Shown here one piece after another: positions 1-5,423 of a stretch of 5,423 nucleotides of DNA. Below the pieces are notes generated by a model. The model searched no databases, was not told the DNA's origin, and worked only from the letters and a program-made list of their open reading frames with translations. The DNA is taken from the NCBI GenBank assembly GCA_003512805.1, contig DOOK01000018.1:1-5423 (forward strand). Reading direction: 5' to 3'. Origin of the DNA: Erwinia sp. (GTDB lineage Bacteria > Pseudomonadota > Gammaproteobacteria > Enterobacterales > Enterobacteriaceae). Both the position numbers and the translations under genes were made by a program. Positions within the stretch are counted from its first letter, which is position 1; every line of letters begins with the position of its first letter.

Positions 1-2201
1 AAGGGATTAAAGCGCGGCTCGGTGAGCTTGCGGTCGTGCTGCCGGAAGGCATGCAATTCTCCGTGCCTTTTGATACCGCGCCCTTTGTAAAATTGTCCAT
101 CGAGAAAGTCCTTCATACCTTTATCGAAGCAATGGTGCTGGTATTTCTGGTCATGCTGCTGTTTTTGCAGAACCTGCGCTATACCTTTATTCCTGCCATT
201 GTCGCACCGGTTGCCCTGTTGGGCACTTTTACCGTCATGCTGCTGAGCGGCTTTTCCATTAACGTGCTGACCATGTTTGGCATGGTGTTGGCCATCGGCA
301 TTATCGTGGATGATGCTATTGTGGTGGTCGAAAACGTGGAGCGGCTGATGGCGTCAAAAGGCCTGTCTCCACGGGATGCCACGCGTGAAGCTATGCGGGA
401 GATTACCCCGGCTGTTATCGGCATCACGCTGGTGCTCACGGCCGTCTTTATCCCTATGGGATTCGCCAGCGGCTCTGTCGGCATTATTTATCGTCAGTTC
501 ACGCTTTCCATGGCCGTCTCTATCCTGTTTTCTGCGTTTTTGGCCCTGACGTTGACGCCAGCCCTTTGTGCTTCTTTGCTCAAGCCAGTGACACAGCACG
601 GCGAAGATAGGGCGGGGTTTGCTGGCTGGTTCAATCGCCGCTTTAACCGTATAACGGTACGCTATGAAGCCGGGCTGAGGGCCACGCTAAAGCGAACGGG
701 CCGTATGATGGCGCTCTATGGCGTGCTGTGCGTTATCCTGCTGCTTGCTTTCCGATCGTTGCCCTCCTCTTTTCTGCCGGATGAAGATCAGGGCTACTTT
801 ATGACCTCCGTGCAGCTGCCGTCAGACGCCACCCAAGAACGCACCCGGGAAGTCCTTAACCAGTTTGAGGCTCTTATTGCCGGACGGCCCGGTATCGATA
901 AAAATCTTACGGTGTTTGGTTTTGGTTTTTCCGGATCGGGCCCCAATACGGCGCTGGCTTTCACCACGTTGAAAGACTGGGGCGAACGCCAGGGAGCAAC
1001 CGCAGCGGGCGAAGCGGAGTTTGTCCAGGCTGCGATGGATAACGTGCCGACGGCTACGATCATGAGCCTGATGCCGCCTGCTATCTCCGATATGGGCACC
1101 TCGTCCGGTTTTACCCTCTATCTGGAAGACCGGGGCGGGCACGGCTACCCGGCACTGATGCAGGCTCTTGACCAGTCCCTGGCAATAGCCAATAAAAGCC
1201 CTGTGCTGTCGGGCCTGTACAAAGATGGGCTGCCAGACGGCGTAAGCGCTGCGCTTGATGTGGATCGGGAAAAAGCCGAAGCGATGGGCGTCTCCTTTGA
1301 AGAAATAAATCAGACGCTCTCTGCCGCTACCGGCTCCTGGTATGTCAATGACTATACCGATAACGGACGCGTTCAACAGGTGATCGTGCAGGCTGACGCG
1401 CCTTATCGTATGCAGTTGCAGGACCTGCTTAAACTGTACGTGCGCAATAAAAGCGGCGAGATGGTCGCACTTTCCTCATTTGTACGGGCCAGCTGGACGC
1501 AGTCACCGCAGCAGCTGAGCCGCTATCAGGGATATCCGGCAGTCCGGATCAGCGGTAACGCCGCGCCTGGCTTCTCCAGCGGGGCGGCAATGGCCGAAAT
1601 GGAGAGGCTGGCCGCTCAGTTGCCGCCGGGCTTTGTGACGGAATGGACGGGCACATCGCTGCAGGAAAAATCTTCCGTCGCGCAGATGCCGCTGCTTATG
1701 GCCCTTTCTGTGGTGGTGGTCTTTATGGTGCTGGCCGCCCTTTATGAAAGCTGGGCCATCCCGCTTTCCGTCATGCTGGTTGTGCCGACCGGGTTAATAG
1801 GCGCGATAGCAGCCGTTTATCTTTCCGGGCTGGCTAACGATGTGTTTTTCCGCGTAGGGATCATTACGCTAATTGGCCTTTCAACCAAAAATGCCATTTT
1901 GATTGTCGAGTTTGCCCGTCAGCTGCACAACGAAGGCGCAAGTATCTTCGAGGCAACCTTACAGGCGGCCCGTCTGAGGCTTCGTCCTATTATCATGACC
2001 TCGCTGGCCTTTACGTTAGGCGTGGTGCCGCTGATGCTGGCAAGCGGTGCCAGCGCCGAGACGCAACACGCCATCGGCACCGGCGTATTTGGTGGGATGA
2101 TTGGCGGTACGCTGCTGGCGCTCTTTTTCGTCCCAGTGTTTTTCCTGGTAATAATGACGTGGGTGACACGCCTGAAGAGTTACAGCAACAAGAAAGGGTA
2201 A
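1..2201 (+). CDS. Multidrug efflux RND transporter permease, AcrB/HAE1 type (5'-truncated by the window)
   Basis: This is an inner-membrane, proton-driven drug exporter subunit that normally works as a trimer with a periplasmic adaptor and a TolC-like outer-membrane channel. The reading frame is open from base 3 and gives 732 residues. By eye it aligns to AcrB from about residue 300, so roughly the first 300 residues and TM1 lie upstream; the GTG at 36 is internal. Visible are TM2-TM7, the second large periplasmic loop, and TM8-TM12. The proton-relay residues are intact: the Asp-Asp pair in TM4 (309-314), Lys in TM10 (STKNAIL, 1887-1889), Arg (1977-1979) and Thr (1998-2000) in TM11. The pocket segment reads FGFGFSGSG; it keeps the phenylalanines equivalent to AcrB F615, F617 and F628, but F610 appears as Leu and R620 as Ser. 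The C-terminus is short and basic (SYSNKKG). No damage is visible. The adaptor gene, if present, would lie upstream. The exact pump (AcrB, AcrD, MdtF or another) cannot be decided. Confidence 0.95.
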   Translation, partial: GIKARLGELAVVLPEGMQFSVPFDTAPFVKLSIEKVLHTFIEAMVLVFLVMLLFLQNLRYTFIPAIVAPVALLGTFTVMLLSGFSINVLTMFGMVLAIGIIVDDAIVVVENVERLMASKGLSPRDATREAMREITPAVIGITLVLTAVFIPMGFASGSVGIIYRQFTLSMAVSILFSAFLALTLTPALCASLLKPVTQHGEDRAGFAGWFNRRFNRITVRYEAGLRATLKRTGRMMALYGVLCVILLLAFRSLPSSFLPDEDQGYFMTSVQLPSDATQERTREVLNQFEALIAGRPGIDKNLTVFGFGFSGSGPNTALAFTTLKDWGERQGATAAGEAEFVQAAMDNVPTATIMSLMPPAISDMGTSSGFTLYLEDRGGHGYPALMQALDQSLAIANKSPVLSGLYKDGLPDGVSAALDVDREKAEAMGVSFEEINQTLSAATGSWYVNDYTDNGRVQQVIVQADAPYRMQLQDLLKLYVRNKSGEMVALSSFVRASWTQSPQQLSRYQGYPAVRISGNAAPGFSSGAAMAEMERLAAQLPPGFVTEWTGTSLQEKSSVAQMPLLMALSVVVVFMVLAALYESWAIPLSVMLVVPTGLIGAIAAVYLSGLANDVFFRVGIITLIGLSTKNAILIVEFARQLHNEGASIFEATLQAARLRLRPIIMTSLAFTLGVVPLMLASGASAETQHAIGTGVFGGMIGGTLLALFFVPVFFLVIMTWVTRLKSYSNKKG

Positions 2202-2208
2202 ATCGCAT

Positions 2209-2236
2209 GACCGCTCCGGAACCTGACGGAGCGGTC
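2209..2236 (+). terminator. Hairpin after the RND gene, possible terminator
   Basis: A perfect 10-bp stem, GACCGCTCCG (2209-2218) with CGGAGCGGTC (2227-2236), encloses an 8-base loop and begins 8 bases after the RND stop codon. The stem is GC-rich and well placed for a 3' end. No T-run follows directly: the next bases are TGCTCATAAG, and the first T-rich stretch is near 2254-2258. It may therefore be a weak terminator, an RNA-stabilising 3' hairpin or a processing site. The other strand also lacks a T-run beside the stem. Confidence 0.5.
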
Positions 2237-2366
2237 TGCTCATAAGAAAAATCCTTTTCCTCCCGGCCGCAGCGCCACGTGACCCGTCCCCTCCTCTTTG
2301 CGCCTCCCGGTCAATTGTGCGATCGCCATAACACAACTACCCTTTCAGGCACGCCATTCGGCATTC

Positions 2367-2394
2367 GACGTATAGCTTCTTTTGAGGCTACGTC
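2367..2394. promoter_or_regulatory. Imperfect dyad in the leader of the UvrA-like gene
   Basis: GACGTATAGC (2367-2376) faces GCTACGTC (2387-2394) across a 10-base centre. The arms pair over 8 bp with a two-base bulge in the left arm. The element ends 25 bases before the start codon, so it could be an operator or a 5'-leader hairpin affecting translation. I found no convincing -35/-10 pair in the 218-bp spacer, so the transcription start is unplaced. No matching regulator is visible in the window. Confidence 0.3.
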
Positions 2395-2410
2395 AGTTTA
2401 CTTATTTTAC

Positions 2411-2415
2411 AGGGA
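2411..2415 (+). promoter_or_regulatory. Ribosome binding site that sets the UvrA-like start
   Basis: AGGGA ends 4 bases before the ATG at 2420, a slightly short but usable spacing. The frame is open upstream to a GTG at 2279, but that codon has no Shine-Dalgarno sequence and the 47 extra residues resemble no UvrA N-terminus. The first UvrA-like residues (VHGARTHNL) begin about 20 codons after the ATG, as is normal for the family. Confidence 0.6.
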
Positions 2416-2419
2416 TACT

Positions 2420-4954
2420 ATGACGCCAACCAAAACTGAACGTGCCGCTCAACGAAAAGCCGACAGCACGGACGTTAGCGTACACGGAGCCAGAACGCAT
2501 AATCTGAAAGATGTTTCTCTTTCTTTCCCCCGTGACGCCATCGTGATTTTTACCGGTGTTTCCGGGTCGGGCAAATCCTCACTGGCTTTTGACACCCTTT
2601 ACGCAGAAGCCCAGAGAAGGTACCTGGAGTCCGTCGCTCCCCACGTGCGCCATTTAATTGAGCAGTCTCCGGTACCGGACGTGGACAACATTGAGGGTTT
2701 GCCGCCGGCAGTGGCGCTCCAACAGAGCCGTGCAGGCGCCCAGGAACGTTCAACGGTGGGCAGCCTGACCCGCATTTCGGTTACGCTACGCCTGCTTTTT
2801 TCCCGCGCGGGGCAGCGCCCTGAGGGCATTCCGTTTATGCCTGCCGAATCATTCTCTGCCAATAATCCCCAGGGCGCCTGCACGGTTTGCCAGGGGATCG
2901 GTAAGACGCATGAAGTGAAGGGCGATGCGCTGGTGCCTGATGAGTCGTTGAGCATTCGTCAGGGCGCTATCGCCGCGTGGCCTAACGGCTGGGGAGCAAA
3001 AAATCTGCGCACCATTCTTGAAATGCTCGATTATGACGTGGATGCGCCATGGAGAACATTATCGGCTAAGGATCGGCAGTGGATACTGTTTACCGATGAA
3101 CAGCCCTCCGTTCCCGTCTTTCCGGACATGACTGCGAAACAGCAAAAAGAGGCGATCGCCGCGGGCAGGAAGCCCGACTACACCGGGACCTATACCAGCG
3201 CCAAAAGATACGTGCAGCAAAGTTACGCAGGCGGGAAGGAGTCGGTTAAAAAACGCCTTTCGCCCTTTGTGACCACGGCTCCGTGTCCGGCCTGCCACGG
3301 GAAAAGGCTTAACGCCAATGCCCTTGCTGTCACCTTTGCCGGTTACGATATCGCCGAAATGGGCGAATTGACGATAACCCGGTTGAAAGCGCTGCTGCAG
3401 CCTTTTGCGGCGGGCACCGCCTCCTCGCTGCCTACGGAAAAAGCGCTCCGGGAAGCCGTATTCAGAATGGCGACGGACATCTGCGGCCGCCTCGAACAGC
3501 TTGAAACGCTGGGGCTGGGCCACCTTTCGCTGGGACGGCAGACCACGCTGCTTTCGTCCGGCGAGCTACAGCGGATCCGACTGGCCACGCAGCTTATTTC
3601 ACAGCTATTTGGCGTCCTGTACGTGCTGGATGAGCCGTCTGCCGGGCTGCATCCGGACGATGTACAGGCTTTGTTGCAGGCGCTGCGCTCGCTGCTTGAG
3701 GCGGGCAATTCTCTGGCAATAGTCGAACATAACCTGGATGTGATTGCCGAGGCCGACTGGCTGATTGAAGTGGGACCGGGGCCGGGCCGCCAGGGTGGAG
3801 AGATAGTCTATAACGGGGTGCCTGCCGGACTGGAAAAAGTGACGGCGTCACGCACGTCGGCCTATCTGTTCAGCCAGGCACATCCGGGGTTACGCCAGCG
3901 TAAAACGCCTGAAAGCTGGCTGCGGCTGGAACAGGTTAGCTGCAACAATATTACCGACCTCAGCGTGGATATTCCGCTCGAAAGCATGACCGTGATTACC
4001 GGCGTGTCGGGTTCAGGTAAGTCAACGTTGCTGACGCGCGTCCTGCCGGGATTGCTGGCGAGACTGGATAAAACGCCTGATGAGGAAGAAACTGAAAGCG
4101 AAGAGACGATGTCGGATGTGCAGGGAAAAATCATTGCCGGTGGCGATGGCCTCAACCGACTGATTCGAATCGATCAGCGCCCTATCGGCCGGACGCCTCG
4201 TTCAAACCTGGCGACCTATACCGGCTTTTTTGACACCGTTCGCAAACTGTTTGCGGAAACTGATGAGGCAAAACGGCAAGGCTATACGGCAAGCCGGTTC
4301 TCTTTTAACCTTCCCGAAGGACGCTGCCCGGCCTGCGAAGGACAGGGACAAATCACCATTGAGCTGATGTTCATGCCTGGCGTCAGCGCACCCTGTTCGG
4401 CCTGCGGCGGCGCCCGCTATAACGAGGAAACGCTCAGGATACGCTGGCAAAACAGAACGATTGCTGACGTCCTTAATCTAACCGTGGAGGAAGCCGTTGA
4501 GGTTTTCGATGGTAACGACATCATTCAGCGTTCGTTAACCGCCCTGACCTCACTGGGGCTGGGATACCTGAAATTAGGGCAGCCGGCCACGGAATTATCC
4601 GGCGGCGAATGCCAGCGCATCAAGCTTGCCTGGGAGCTTCAGCGTGCGCAGCGGGGAAAAACGCTTTATCTGTTGGATGAACCTTCTTCCGGCCTCCATC
4701 CTTCCGATACGGATAAACTGTTGGGCGTGCTGGATCGGCTGGTGCAGCGTGGCGATACCGTTGTGATGGCAGAGCATGATATGCGCATTGCCGCCGAAGC
4801 CGACTGGGTGATTGATTTAGGCCCGGGGTCGGGGGATAAAGGCGGGCGTATCGTGGCGGCCGGGAAACCGGAAGCGGTCAGCCAGGCGACCGGTAGCCTG
4901 ACCGCGCCTTATCTGGCCAATAAACTGGAAAAAAGAACCGCCGATCCGCAGTAG
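2420..4954 (+). CDS. UvrA-like (UvrA2-type) ABC ATPase lacking the UvrB-binding domain
   Basis: This 844-residue soluble protein of the UvrA family carries two ABC ATPase modules and should bind DNA as a dimer. Module 1 has Walker A GVSGSGKS at 46-53, signature LSSGELQRIRLA at 378-389, Walker B with LDEPSAGLH at 403-411 and H-loop His437. Module 2 has Walker A at 528-535, signature LSGGECQRIKLA at 726-737, LDEPSSGLH at 752-760 and His786. Cysteine pairs C154/C157 and C289/C292 match the first zinc region. C636/C639 and C659/C662 form the CX2C-X19-CX2C zinc module of the second half. E. coli UvrA is 940 residues. Here the ~100-residue UvrB-binding domain and a nearby CPxC pair are missing: IEGLPPAVALQQ (91-102) and the STVG segment run almost straight into SFSANNPQGAC (144-154). 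The linker after the second Walker A is acidic (554-562). Such paralogues, including Deinococcus UvrA2 and Streptomyces DrrC, are linked to DNA-damage or drug tolerance. It probably cannot load UvrB in the usual way. The start at 2420 rests on the ribosome binding site and family fit. I found no LexA-box pattern upstream. Confidence 0.93.
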   Translation: MTPTKTERAAQRKADSTDVSVHGARTHNLKDVSLSFPRDAIVIFTGVSGSGKSSLAFDTLYAEAQRRYLESVAPHVRHLIEQSPVPDVDNIEGLPPAVALQQSRAGAQERSTVGSLTRISVTLRLLFSRAGQRPEGIPFMPAESFSANNPQGACTVCQGIGKTHEVKGDALVPDESLSIRQGAIAAWPNGWGAKNLRTILEMLDYDVDAPWRTLSAKDRQWILFTDEQPSVPVFPDMTAKQQKEAIAAGRKPDYTGTYTSAKRYVQQSYAGGKESVKKRLSPFVTTAPCPACHGKRLNANALAVTFAGYDIAEMGELTITRLKALLQPFAAGTASSLPTEKALREAVFRMATDICGRLEQLETLGLGHLSLGRQTTLLSSGELQRIRLATQLISQLFGVLYVLDEPSAGLHPDDVQALLQALRSLLEAGNSLAIVEHNLDVIAEADWLIEVGPGPGRQGGEIVYNGVPAGLEKVTASRTSAYLFSQAHPGLRQRKTPESWLRLEQVSCNNITDLSVDIPLESMTVITGVSGSGKSTLLTRVLPGLLARLDKTPDEEETESEETMSDVQGKIIAGGDGLNRLIRIDQRPIGRTPRSNLATYTGFFDTVRKLFAETDEAKRQGYTASRFSFNLPEGRCPACEGQGQITIELMFMPGVSAPCSACGGARYNEETLRIRWQNRTIADVLNLTVEEAVEVFDGNDIIQRSLTALTSLGLGYLKLGQPATELSGGECQRIKLAWELQRAQRGKTLYLLDEPSSGLHPSDTDKLLGVLDRLVQRGDTVVMAEHDMRIAAEADWVIDLGPGSGDKGGRIVAAGKPEAVSQATGSLTAPYLANKLEKRTADPQ

Positions 4955-4958
4955 GTTA

Positions 4959-4983
4959 AGAAAGGCAGGATGCCTGCCTTTCT
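4959..4983 (+). terminator. Rho-independent terminator of the UvrA-like gene, possibly bidirectional
   Basis: An 11-bp perfect stem, AGAAAGGCAGG (4959-4969) with CCTGCCTTTCT (4973-4983), has a 3-base ATG loop and starts 4 bases after the TAG stop. The A-rich foot of the left arm and T-rich foot of the right arm give a short TTTCT tail, and the same shape serves the opposite strand. The tail is short, so efficiency is uncertain, but position and stem strength support a terminator. Confidence 0.65.
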
Positions 4984-5200
4984 GCCGCAGCCAGATTAGC
5001 GACCAGACCAGCCAGGTCAGGGCCGTCTCGGTTTTCAGCCCCAATCCCCCGGACAGGCCCGGATGGCGCGTCCCCCGCTAAAGGCCCGCATCGTTGGCCC
5101 ATGCCGCCAAAACAGGCGGCCAGCGTGACAGTACCTTGTTCACGCCCAACGCCGAAGTCAGCACGCCACGGGCGGTCAGGCGCACCACCGTGGCGCGCCC

Positions 5201-5227
5201 TTCACTTTCTGCGCAATAGTCTATCAT
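5201..5227 (+). promoter_or_regulatory. Candidate treZ promoter
   Basis: TTCACT (5201-5206) and TATCAT (5222-5227) resemble -35 and -10 boxes, but the 15-base spacer is short. TCTATCAT at 5220-5227 partly resembles the sigma-38 extended -10, which would suit a trehalose gene. A start near 5234 would place the 5242-5262 dyad just inside the transcript. This is weak evidence from pattern matching only. Confidence 0.25.
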
Positions 5228-5241
5228 TTCTTCAAAAGCTT

Positions 5242-5262
5242 ACATCGCAACACTCGCGATGT
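5242..5262. promoter_or_regulatory. Perfect 7-7-7 inverted repeat upstream of treZ
   Basis: ACATCGC (5242-5248) and GCGATGT (5256-5262) are perfect complements around a 7-base centre. The 21-bp size suits a dimeric helix-turn-helix repressor. The site lies 37 bases before the treZ start and just downstream of the candidate promoter, a typical repressor position. It could instead fold as a small 5'-leader hairpin. The binding protein is unknown. Confidence 0.4.
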
Positions 5263-5285
5263 CGTCTAGTGCTCACCGCATGCTT

Positions 5286-5292
5286 AAAGAGG
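5286..5292 (+). promoter_or_regulatory. treZ ribosome binding site
   Basis: AAAGAGG ends 7 bases before the ATG at 5300. An in-frame TGA (5297-5299) sits immediately before that ATG, so the gene cannot start further upstream and this site fixes the start. Confidence 0.7.
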
Positions 5293-5299
5293 CTATTGA

Positions 5300-5423
5300 A
5301 TGGGATCCAGAACATTTAGCAAGAGCTGGGGGGCCGAATATGTGGCCGACGGCAAGGTTCGTTGTCGTCTTTGGGCTACCGGGCAAAAGAGCGTAACGCT
5401 CAGGCTGGCCGGAAAGGATATAG
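5300..5423 (+). CDS. treZ: Malto-oligosyltrehalose trehalohydrolase, N-terminus only (3'-truncated by the window)
   Basis: Only 41 complete codons are visible, of a protein usually about 600 residues long. The segment SKSWGAEYVADGKVRCRLWA followed by TGQKSVTLRL is the characteristic start of TreZ: the N-terminal CBM48/isoamylase-type beta-sandwich that precedes the GH13 catalytic barrel. TreZ is a cytoplasmic enzyme that cuts maltooligosyl-trehalose, made by TreY, to release free trehalose from glycogen-type glucans, giving osmotic and desiccation protection. The usual pattern is FRLWA; here the Phe is Cys (VRCRLWA), probably a harmless variation. treY or a glycogen debranching gene would be expected downstream, beyond the window. 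Related GH13 proteins with CBM48 domains (GlgX, GlgB) are alternatives, but the GAE-x(5-6)-G-x-V-R-x-RLWA opening favours TreZ. Confidence 0.82.
   Translation, partial: MGSRTFSKSWGAEYVADGKVRCRLWATGQKSVTLRLAGKDI

Larger units (their letters stand above)
4956..5239 (-). pseudogene. Decayed C-terminal part of a probable MarR-family regulator
   Basis: No intact gene occupies the gap between the UvrA-like gene and treZ. On the minus strand, 5239 down to 5078 reads 53 codons containing EGRATVVRLTARGVL, which resembles the winged-helix wing and the start of the following helix in MarR proteins (pattern D/E-GRA-x-x-V-x-LT-x-x-G). A TAA lies directly upstream (5242-5240) and a TAG ends the frame (5080-5078). 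Shifting frame near 5080 gives an open stretch to a TAA at 4958-4956, ending DLAGLVANLAAAERQASCLS, which looks like a plausible helical C-terminus. This suggests an N-terminally deleted, frameshifted relic. The last codons run through the terminator hairpin, so the true end may be earlier. MarR proteins often control drug pumps, so it may once have regulated the neighbouring genes; that is inference. Recognition rests on one motif read by eye, and chance similarity is possible. Confidence 0.4.

Noticed and set aside
36..38. GTG as a true start of the RND protein
   Set aside because: The frame is open from base 3 and the residues before it (GIKARLGELAV) already match AcrB-type sequence, so the gene simply enters from outside the window.
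822..1376. Long minus-strand frame of 184 codons inside the RND gene
   Set aside because: It lies entirely antisense to a clearly conserved AcrB-type coding region and shows no domain of its own.
2315..2336. TTGTG-N12-CACAA dyad as a CRP site
   Set aside because: Arms are only 5 bp and the spacing does not fit the TGTGA-N6-TCACA consensus.
2279..2419. 47-residue N-terminal extension of the UvrA-like protein from a GTG at 2279
   Set aside because: There is no ribosome binding site at the GTG, no resemblance to UvrA N-termini, and a good AGGGA site precedes the ATG at 2420.
4817..5044. Minus-strand 75-codon frame with a hydrophobic TALTWLVWSLIWL stretch, possibly a small membrane protein
   Set aside because: It starts at TTG without a ribosome binding site and runs through the terminator into the antisense of the UvrA-like gene. 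It is better explained as a wrong-frame reading of the relic region.
5103..5120. GCCGCC-N6-GGCGGC hairpin as a terminator or operator
   Set aside because: A short GC stem inside the decayed gene with no T-run and no adjacent gene end; easily due to chance in GC-rich DNA.
5101..5319. Plus-strand 72-codon frame
   Set aside because: Its composition is Arg/Pro/Ser-rich with no recognisable motif, it has no ribosome binding site, and it lies antisense to the regulator relic.
5259..5396. Plus-strand 45-codon frame (MSSSAHRMLKEAIEW...) overlapping the treZ start
   Set aside because: It has no ribosome binding site, its ATG lies inside the inverted repeat, and most of it overlaps the strongly recognised treZ frame.

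Overview
The window is about 5.4 kb of moderately GC-rich DNA, densely packed with plus-strand genes. It is most likely chromosomal DNA of a gammaproteobacterium of the Enterobacterales. The AcrB-like pump protein resembles enterobacterial AcrB closely by eye. A maltooligosyl-trehalose hydrolase gene (treZ) near such genes would suit plant- or environment-associated genera such as Erwinia or Pantoea. That placement is an inference from remembered protein families, not from a search.

Layout. Bases 1-2201 hold the C-terminal ~70% of an RND (HAE1/AcrB-type) multidrug efflux permease whose start lies before the window. A perfect 10-bp hairpin (2209-2236) follows. A 218-bp spacer then leads to a UvrA-family gene (2420-4954, 844 aa). 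That protein has both ABC ATPase modules and CxxC zinc motifs but lacks the UvrB-binding domain of the housekeeping excinuclease, so it is a UvrA2-like paralogue. It ends 4 bases before a compact hairpin terminator (4959-4983). The next ~340 bp carry no intact gene. On the minus strand I read what looks like the decayed C-terminal half of a MarR-type regulator, broken by stop codons and a frame change. The right edge holds a candidate promoter, a 7-7-7 inverted repeat (5242-5262), a good ribosome binding site and the first 41 codons of treZ (5300 to the end).

How the genes may fit together. The pump and the UvrA-like ATPase could both belong to xenobiotic or genotoxin defence, since UvrA paralogues without the UvrB-binding domain include the DrrC drug-resistance protein of Streptomyces. 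They have separate leaders, with a hairpin and a dyad between them, so they are neighbours rather than a proven operon. treZ belongs to trehalose synthesis from glycogen-type glucans and appears to be a separate transcription unit starting just after the regulator remnant. I see no RNA genes, insertion sequences, CRISPR arrays or attachment sites.
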